Source of the DNA: Marsupella aquatica
Taxonomy: Eukaryota; Marchantiophyta
Direction of reading: 5' to 3'
NCBI GenBank assembly: GCA_973895155.1
Contig: OZ316895.1
Location: 20,026,001 to 20,090,000, forward strand
Length of the DNA stretch: 64,000 nt
Shown here: positions 56,285 to 64,000 of the stretch, piece by piece
Layout: each line of letters opens with the position of its first letter
Position numbering within the stretch: the stretch's first letter is position 1
Translations under genes and position numbers: made by a program
The notes under the pieces: generated by a model
Told to the model about the DNA's origin: nothing
Databases searched by the model: none
Seen by the model: only the letters and a program-made list of their open reading frames with translations

Positions 56285-58229
56285 TAACAGACTCTTTCCA
56301 GTCAATATCCATTGCAATTTTAACCAGGTAATTGAACAGTCAGATATATATGGGAAGATCCCAGCGATGATGTCCTGCAATTTGCTCCCTTCTGTGTGTA
56401 AAGAGGTGACCCGGCTCTCACACGATTGTACATTAATGTAGCTTTTGGGACACCTAGTTGGTGTGTCAACCTTGAACTTTCGTGGAGAATGCAATGGCCA
56501 TTCGGCCTACTTTGAAACCCTTCTGACCTGGCACGTTCATAACACTGTCAAAGCTCCTACTGCATTTTGACGACATTTCAAGCCCTTGTGGCGGTTTAGT
56601 CTTCTGGGGTTTTCCCTTGTTGTGCCCCCTTTAGTGGGTCTTCTGCCTTTGGGATCACGTTATTTTAGATGGGCGCCTCTTGTTATTTTGGCAGTGCTAT
56701 ATAATCCTAGGTACATAATCCTAGGTACATAATCCTAGGTACATTAGGGCACGTCTTGTTTTTTGGTAGTGCTATATAATCCTAGGTACATTAGGACACC
56801 TCTTGTTTTTTTGGCAGTGCTATATTATTCTGACTAGGTACATTCTTAACACTGGTACAGCTGCCTATGGCATTCTCATAACTTCTCAAACACTTCCTAC
56901 ACAACACGTCCACGATAGTGATATAGCTGCCATGGCATTTAATGAAAGTTTTTGAACCCTCAGCAACTAGCGCATGCAACGAGAACGTGAACAAACGGGA
57001 TTGTTCTAGTGTAAGTCCGATCATCACAGGAACACCTTGCACGTGCGCGCACATCCAGTACAAGTACATGACTTGGCTCTGTACAACGGGGGAAACATGC
57101 CTGTAATTCTGACAAATTCCATGTGCTCCATACATGTGTGGCATAATTTGCTTAACATTTTTGTAGTGAACATGTTTGCTCGATTTCAAGATTTGTAGGG
57201 AATATGGCACTCCAGACCAAACCGTTTTATTTGTTGCAAAATTTGCTTGATGTATGGGGAGAAATGCCCACCTTTGATTATGAACCTTTTGTTTATTACA
57301 AAATTCGCTTGACATGTGGGATGAAATGCCCGCTTTTGGTCATTCGTAAAACTTCATTTTGATTGAACCTGTTCGGCTCAAATTTAGTGGCTCCCTGCAA
57401 ACGTGCCGTAGTCATCTTACGAAGTAGCGCAATAGTATTACCGGATGTACACTTTCTGAGTAACAGCGATGAGGATGTAGTCGTTGCTAATTTGCATCAT
57501 ATAGCAGTACCTACTTTCCAGATAGTCACCCTTTGTTGACTTCAGATGTCTGCTATGAAGCTCTCGTGGAGGAGCTAACGTCTACTGTTCCGATTGCAAC
57601 GACTGTGTCACAAAATTGTACTGAATCACGATCCTACATGTATGCAACTTTCCAGCGATTCCTTTGTTAATTACTCTGCATCTCTCGGTGTAAACTATGT
57701 GTAACGTTAACATAGGGGTCCATTCCAATTAAGCACACAACAATGTAAACGCAGAAAAATGGAAGGGGCTCGCGTCAATTCATGTAATAACAGACTAATT
57801 CCACATTCTTTCCGCCCCTTTCATCCCATCCTCGCTCAGAAATTTCATGAGGGCAAAACCAGCTACAACTGCAATTTTGCACGCCTCAGTGAGATGGCAG
57901 TATATTTGCAGTGTTCACCCCAGCGAACTGTACATCAATTAGAAATACGCATGATAAAAAGTGGGGGCCAGAGAGGTACCGACAGTTGCCAATCACAGAT
58001 GCTACTTGAAGCTCATGTTGTACAGCAAGGTCACTTCCCGAGTGCATTGGGTTCTAATTTAAATCAACAAGCGCGACCAGGAGAGCAACCAACACACATG
58101 GAGCAAAATCACCTGGCCAGCCGAAGTATTCGTTTTTGAACATTTGAGATAAGTTGGGCATGCCTCAGTGGAAGAAATCATTCGAACAACAAGACAGCCT
58201 AGAGGCATGTAGGATCGCTACCGAATTAC
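56285..58229. other. Intergenic interval between POT1 and the MATH-BTB gene
   Basis: The 3' ends of the two genes face each other across this stretch. It contains the AATCCTAGGTACAT repeat cluster near 56700-56790 and otherwise nothing recognisable. A plus-strand frame at 57759-58139 has no domain and is probably chance. Confidence 0.55.
56660..56840. repeat. Tandem AATCCTAGGTACAT / CTCTTGTT..GGCAGTGCTATAT repeats
   Basis: The 14-bp unit AATCCTAGGTACAT occurs in tandem three times from about 56704 and again near 56779. The longer phrase CTTGTTNTTTTGG(C/T)AGTGCTATAT occurs near 56678, 56757 and 56801. The core CCTAGG is palindromic. The cluster lies about 0.4 kb past the POT1 stop. Confidence 0.8.
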
Positions 58230-60984
58230 CTAGGAGGTTCTCTGCTTAACTCGTCGACCATTCGCATCGGCCCCGTCTGAGAACTGGCCCCATACAATCC
58301 TGTTTCTAGAAAATGAACCAACTTCCTCATCAACGCCTGCAATTGTTCTCAAAAGTTCGGATTGCAGGGATGGACAACTGTCCTTCAAGTACTCAAAGCC
58401 GTCCGATTGCATCACCGCTGTCAGAAGAAACAGAAAGACGATGAGATGTACAATCAAAACACTCGGACTCGGGCCATGTAAATATATGTAACGAGAAGAA
58501 AGAGAGTATCAGATATGGAGACTGAGGCTCACCCGGAAGATTGGAAGCCGCGAATTTCAGGCAAACGGATTTCAACTGCGATGCATGGTGTTGCTCTGCA
58601 AGAGCAAGAGTCGTGGCAACTGTGTCTGTGCTCACGTCTTCACACAACTTCGATTCACACAGCAACCTCAAACGGTCAAGCCCGTATCGATCTGCTGCGG
58701 CTAACAAATGCTGGGCCATGAGTGTAGAAGATGAGGAAGATGACCCCGTGACCTCAGTGGTATCGGGAAGTACGTCTCTGTAGATAAAATGCAACATGGC
58801 CTGCATTCACAGTAGGCATTCCCTCAGAACTGGCCCACAAGGACAATCAAATTGCTCCCAACAATTTGGCTGATAGAGATGGCTGCAGGCTAAGAACAAG
58901 ACTCGGCCACCAGATCTCTGAATTAACCCAAATATATAACCTCAGATACTGCAGGAAGCTTCAATTCATAGATACTGACTGCACAGTTTGCATTTCTTTA
59001 GCGGCATTTCGAATGGTCAGTACTCCAATCAAGGAACATCGTAAACTAGCGCACACATTATGGTAAAACATGAAATCCTAAATACCACAGATGTTCACAA
59101 CGAATTAATAGGACGGGTTAATCCGTTGCGCAGCACTCCACATCATGTAGCAATGTTGCGAATAGCACACGACGGAACTGAAGAGCCCAGTCGTGTTACC
59201 CACGAAATACCAGATACTAGAGATAGATGTCAACAACAAGTGAATTTAACAGATTGGGATGGCTGCTTTTAAGCTGCATTCAGTATAATACGCCACTAAC
59301 CATCAACACATGACGGAAACTCGAGAACACAGCAAGCTACGCATATAAACCCGTTATTTCAGATAGATATCAACAATCAACAAGAGTGATTGAATGACAC
59401 AACTCATTCCGCATGGCATTCACTACGGCGTCCAATACAACGAAAACGCGAGAAAACAGTCAGGTCACAACTGCAATCCATATATCACAGATGAATGTCC
59501 ACAGCCAAACAATTAACTGCATTCAGTATGATAAATCATGTTGCACCAATCAACACACAACGGGAACAGATACCAGTAAATAAACACATACGAACCCAAT
59601 GATGCTGATGTTTGTGTTGTTAAGTACCTTAAATACTGGAGCTTCCATATCTTTTATATGGATCTTGCCGCTATTCCGATCGCGCATTAGCCCAAAGAGT
59701 TGAGCCTTGAAAACAGGAGATCTGGCAGCCAGCACCAGCTTGTGAGCTTGGAAAGTCTCCCCGTCAACTTCAAAAGTCACGTCACCAAAGGTAGCATCAC
59801 CTTCGCCGCTATCTAACAACGCACCGAAATGCTGACCCAAATCAGGCTCCGGCACCGAAATAGTATACAACTTCGGACTCTGTGTCGCTGACACAACTAC
59901 CCCAACCGTACACGTGATAGACAGGGTGTCATTCTTCAAGAAATCAGATGTCTCTAATACTGCTCGCCGAAAAAAACGCTTATATCCCCTGGATCATGAG
60001 ACACAGTAAGGACAATCACAAGATTAGAGAACTGCTCGTCTTTCGCCGATAACGGACGTAATCTGCAAATAGTCAGTCGGTAGGGAAGGAAAATGCTCTC
60101 CCCTACATAACGTAAGCTAACATTGAAAAGACGTCTCCGCCGGCAGAGAAAGCAATCCCCCGCAGATAACTCGAATAAGGTCAAAATCTGCACAACTCTT
60201 CCCTTTGGACTCTTCTCTGGCGGCAAGGAAAAATAGAGAGACCAGAAGGCCTGAGACAGAAATAAAACAGTATTGCTTAACTAGTACTCTTCTGCAGATA
60301 ATGGAGGTTGCAAGTAAGTCCTACGGTGAGTAGTGGTGAGAAAACAGTTCCCACAGAAATCAGACTGCATTGCAAAGTCAAGTCCGACGGCAGGGAAGAA
60401 AATAATCGACAAACTGATCAAACGACAACAAATGTCTACGCCAGTACTTTCTGAAGACTAGAAAGATGATCAGAGAGAGCAGAGGGCCAACAATAACCAC
60501 CGCCAACGGAAGCCAATAATGCAGGAACAAGTGCGAGAGTCACGAAAGAGAGAGTCAGATTGGGAGAGGTGCCAACATACCACATGCTACCGCGGTACTT
60601 AAGGGTGTAAGGGCCACTTTCGAGAGAGCGGTCGAAGTGGCTGTGCACCTTGTGCTTGGCCTTGTTGCTCTGATCCAAAAGAGTCAACTCGAAGAGCGCA
60701 CGCACGTCCGTGCCCTCGCTCGCAAGTGCAATAAAAACAGAGACATAAAGCGAATTGTCCTCCGCGTTCTTTCCGTCGGGATAGAAGTAGATGGCCCATT
60801 GATAACCACCCACGGTGAAGCTCTCGCTCGCGATATATTTCCCCACGCCCATCCCCTTCGCGAGAGAATAGCCATTTATTGTGAAATAGTGAGACCCGTT
60901 CACAGTTTCAGTAACGCTGCGGGACCGAGTTCCTGCTCCCGCGCCCGCACTGCTGTCCTGCAAGGCCATCGGCGTCCGTGCCAT
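58230..60984 (-). CDS. BPM: MATH-BTB (BPM-type) CUL3 substrate adaptor (four exons)
   Basis: Exons 60984-60581, 59988-59628, 58800-58533 and 58417-58230 join in phase to 406 residues, the usual length for plant BPM proteins. The MATH domain spans about 24-160 ([31 protein letters not shown]). The BTB/POZ domain starts near 199 ([20 protein letters not shown]) and is followed by the 3-box/BACK-like region with [20 protein letters not shown] and [16 protein letters not shown]. All junctions are GT-AG, for example ATGTG|GTATGT and ATCCAG|GGGATA. In plants these proteins bind CULLIN3 through BTB and bring transcription factors and other targets, through MATH, to the ubiquitin ligase. The start ATG at 60984 precedes an alanine/glycine-rich leader before the MATH domain. 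A second in-frame ATG lies five codons later, so the exact start is slightly uncertain. Confidence 0.95.
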
Positions 60985-61026
60985 GACCTTTCTTCCTTCA
61001 TCCCCGCTCTAACTCCATTCCCGTCC

Positions 61027-61800
61027 CCCTCCCCCCCCCCCCCCTCCCTGTCCTTCCTCTCCCCACGAACCCTACTCTCTTGTCTCTCACTCTCTACCTC
61101 TCTTTTTCTCTTCTCTCCTACTTCGTCGCCCACAACTTCCACCTATGCTTCCTGCACCTCTAATCGCCACAGCCACAGAACACAACGCCTGACCTAATCT
61201 CTAAAAAATCGACCTCCAGTCCCCCGAATTCATTCCGATCGTTCGTGTCACCCTGTTCGTCTACCAATCACCTACTCCATTTCCATTCACCATCAATCCC
61301 CCCCTCCTCCTTATTTTCCGCCACTCCTCCTTGCGTCGTCAATCCCTCATCCCCCTCGTGCTCGATCAATTTGTGATCTCCCTGCTAGCCGATTGATTCT
61401 CCCTATTAGAACTATTGTCCGCTATTCGTCTCCGTGCCTGCCTCGATTGCCTCTCGACGCTTCTTCTGTTTTTCTCCTTCCTGTCCACTGTCTCTCGTCC
61501 GTCTCGTCCACACCCACCCGCTCCGGGTGGAGCAGGAAGGAAGTGTGACTCCTCGACTCGACTCCAATACTCTCTCGTCTCTTCTCTTCTCTTCTCTTCT
61601 CGTCTCGTCTCGTCTCGTCTCCTCTCCTCTCCTCTCCTCTCGTCGCGCGTCGTCTCGTTGAGGCAGCCTTCGCTGCGCTCCGCGTGCTGCCGCTCTGCTC
61701 GGTGCAGCGCTACCTCGGCCTATAGGACTAAGAACCACTCAGCCCGCAACGTTGCGGTATTTATGTACAGCCTGAGAAAAGGAGTTGTCTGAAGGACTCG
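61027..61800 (-). promoter_or_regulatory. Upstream pyrimidine/purine-rich leader region of the MATH-BTB gene
   Basis: Directly upstream of the MATH-BTB start (minus sense) is a G-run (C-run on plus at about 61029-61045), followed by strongly purine-rich sequence. It includes the pentamer microsatellite at 61571-61645. GA-rich 5' leaders are common in plant genes. No convincing TATA box was found. Confidence 0.45.
61571..61645. repeat. Pentanucleotide microsatellite (TCTTC/TCTCG/TCTCC)n
   Basis: Consecutive pentamers change type in blocks: about four TCTTC-like units, four TCTCG units, then four TCTCC units. On the gene strand this is a GAGAA/GAGAC/GAGGA tract. The blockwise change shows that point mutations spread by replication slippage. 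Confidence 0.93.
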
Positions 61801-61829
61801 TGTGCGAAGTGCTGCTGCTGCCGCTGCGG

Positions 61830-62170
61830 GTGCGGTGCGGTGCGGTTCTGTGGGTTGGGTTGGGTTCCTCCGTCGTTACGTCGCCGTCGTTGTGGGTTGA
61901 TTGGGTTCTTCCTTTGTCCGTCGCCATCGCCGTCGTCGCCGTTGTATTGGGGTGCGTTACGTTGGGTTGGGTTGGGTTGGGTCCTCCTTCCTTATGTCGT
62001 CGTTGTCACGGGTTGAGTTCGGTTCCTCCTTTGGTTACATTGCCGTCGCCGTCGTTGTGGGTTGAGTTGAGTTCCTCCTTCGTTACGCCGCCGTCGTATT
62101 GCGTTGGATTGGGTTTCCTCCTTCCTTACGTCGCCGTCGTCGTGGTCGTGGTCGACTGGCAGACTGGCGA
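61830..62170. repeat. Degenerate GC-rich minisatellite, about 60-70 bp units
   Basis: Units contain GGGTTG(A/G)GTT, then CTCCT(C/T)C(G/C)TT(A/C)C and TCGCCGTCGTTGTGG-like phrases, repeated about five times with variation. GGGTT runs near 61960-61982 superficially resemble telomeric DNA but have the wrong period. Confidence 0.75.
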
Positions 62171-64000
62171 TACCCACTGCTGTCTTTGTTCTCACCGTAT
62201 GCGGTGAGCATACGGTACCGTCCTCGGGCTTGATAGCACGCGCTGTACAATCGGCTCGCTATAAGTGCACACTCGATAAGTGTAAACCGTGGCCAGTTGC
62301 AACGCGTCCCGTTCTTCCCCTCTTTTTCCGACCATTTAGCATTGAGATGGTCTATTAGCTTCCATAGACCACAATGTTTCACAAGATGCGCTAATAGACC
62401 ACCTCAATGTGCATAGAGCTCTGAAACGTTAGTTGTTGGGGTATACTAGGGCGTCTCAAGCTGAAGAAAATGCCGGGTTTTAGTTGGGTTGAGATTTCGC
62501 CTTGCGGGACACAGACCCAAAGTGTGCAGTACATTGAGTTGGCGACCGCACTGTTTTGCCAGGGCTTTTCTCTAACTGCAGGCCGCAGATTTTTCCAATA
62601 CCTATAAGAGCTTGTACAACGCCTCTCAAAGTTTACCCCAAGACTCATGCCCAAAACTCAAGACCCAGCCCTGTTTTTGGCGTTGTTTTCTGGCGGTCAG
62701 CAGCCCGGATGCTCTCTAGAGACGCAAACTCTGAGATGCCCTTCTGTAGTGTCATCCCAGCTCACCCAAGATAGCATGAAAGATTAATTTTGTATTCCAG
62801 GAAATAAGGGTGCAAAAATAAGATTCTCCTTTTTCAGTTTTAATCTAAAAATAATGTATATACTGAACAGTCGTTGTTCACAAAAGATGTCAGAATAATT
62901 CTTAATGCTTACATGCAAAATTCCTTTGAGATTTCACAACCACTCCGAAAATATTCTGTCAGTCAGTCCAAAATTCTATAAATCATGATTTTTTTGAGCA
63001 AACCTGGACCTGCTGGCGATAATTTTATTCGGGCAGACTCTTGTGTAAAGAGAAACTGAAGCTCCATATACCATAAAATTTGAGAAGATGCTCCAATATA
63101 CCATCGTGCTAGAGCTGTATTTGAACACAACAACACTCCATGTGCCAGAATCTGACCGTCCTCCTTAATGTAGGGAGATCTAATGGTAAAAAATTAATCC
63201 TGAAAAATAAGATATAAATGGTTCTTAGGAATCTTCTACTGTGGACCCGTACATTGGTCACAGGGAAACAAGGGAAAACCTAAAATAATCTGCTGCGCAT
63301 TATGAGCCCTTCACGTGTAGCAAACGGTGCGAAAAGGTTTCCTTAAATAAAGTGTCCCGTTGAGAAAGAAAGGACGGCTTTCCTTACAACATACGCTCTC
63401 GCAGATTATAAGCACTTCAAAAACTGAGGCCAGGATGGCCCACCATGTTGGGCACATTGCTTAATTGGACCACATTTTGGTGGTACATGTGAATTTTGGG
63501 CCCATAACATGATGCTTATGAAGCTTAAAATAATATTGAATTTTTCATTTGCAAGACTAACTAGATGATCCCATTGGAGGAAGACTAACTAGATGATTAT
63601 GAATCTTAAAACAATTTTAAAGTTTTGCATTTGCAAGACAAGGAGAGAAAGGAGAGACATGAAAGGAACACTGCAGACTAACACAATGAAAAATTGATCT
63701 AATGGAATTTTCACTCTGCATTTCATGATGAGAAATGCAACAAAATGACCAAATATGCACTATCACTTTGATGTAAGTGTAGTTTACCTACTCTTCTTGA
63801 GTATTTTGATTTGAGTTTATGAGTGATAGTGCGTATTTGAACTTCTTTGATATACTTTGATTTGAGTTTATGAGTATAAAGTTATTACAATGAAACTCAA
63901 CTTTTGGGAAATGTAGTACATGGGAGTTTCAAAGACAACCTTGTGGTCCATGGGGGCTTCAGATTCAAACCCTTCACCTGTAGCAAATGTGGGAAAATTC
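62171..64000. other. Gene-poor region at the right end
   Basis: No protein-coding gene is supported. Short direct repeats occur (ACTAACTAGATGAT near 63557 and 63584; TTTGATTTGAGTTTATGAGT near 63807 and 63849). The phrase GGTCCATGGGGGCTTCAG near 63945 has a close counterpart near 39573, pointing to a dispersed repeat. Confidence 0.55.

Noticed and set aside
57759-58139. 126-residue plus-strand frame
   Set aside because: No domain, no splice-compatible neighbours, and it lies antisense in the 3' region of the MATH-BTB gene.
60637-61197. 186-residue plus-strand frame overlapping the MATH-BTB first exon
   Set aside because: It is antisense to a well supported exon and its second half is low-complexity pyrimidine sequence.
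61955-61985. GGGTTGGGTT run as possible interstitial telomere sequence
   Set aside because: The period is 5, not the plant TTTAGGG heptamer, and it belongs to the local GC-rich minisatellite.

Overview
This window is nuclear DNA from a land plant (streptophyte). The evidence is three intron-containing plant genes with readable splice junctions (a LEA-2/NHL-type membrane protein, a POT1 telomere protein and a MATH-BTB CUL3 adaptor), set in long gene-poor stretches full of retrotransposons and minisatellites. The low gene density, and the kind of retrotransposon present, suggest a non-flowering plant such as a lycophyte, fern or bryophyte. That is an inference; the species cannot be read from the sequence.

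Layout: 1-7928 has no supportable gene, but holds small tandem repeats and copies of a dispersed motif. 7929-15000 (minus strand) is a decayed Ty3/gypsy element (element 1) with a repeat-rich leader up to about 16.3 kb. 17.2-25.1 kb is gene-poor. 25087-27035 (minus) is a three-exon LEA-2 gene with a GC-AG intron. 27.1-40.5 kb is repeat-rich: two 48-63 bp minisatellites, two arrays built on an AAGATGT-type motif, an 80-90 bp satellite whose units carry a TTGACA/TGTCAA palindrome, and a lone LTR with an initiator-tRNA-Met primer site. 40500-50318 (minus) is a younger, nearly complete Ty3/gypsy element (element 2). 50962-52068 (minus) is an unrecognised three-exon candidate gene, head-to-head with a ten-exon POT1 gene at 52551-56284 (plus). 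58230-60984 (minus) is a four-exon MATH-BTB gene whose upstream region is a microsatellite and minisatellite block. 62.2-64 kb has no recognisable gene.

The notable system is the pair of Ty3/gypsy elements. Both read gag - aspartic protease - C5 cytosine DNA methyltransferase-like domain - reverse transcriptase - RNase H - integrase - PHD finger. They would therefore carry a DNA-methylation writer between protease and RT, and a histone-tail reader at the integrase C-terminus where chromoviruses carry a chromodomain. The two copies are clearly diverged in sequence but share the same domain order, so the architecture belongs to a lineage and is not a single accident. Element 1 is broken by stops and frameshifts but keeps PCQ and ENV methyltransferase motifs. 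Element 2 is one reading frame with four in-frame stops (plus a probable frameshift near the gag N-terminus), and has an unusual ECQ in place of PCQ. I recall cytosine methyltransferases in retrotransposons being reported from dinoflagellates and a charophyte alga. The PHD partnership, the presence in what looks like a land plant, and the permuted LTR arrangement of element 2 deserve follow-up.
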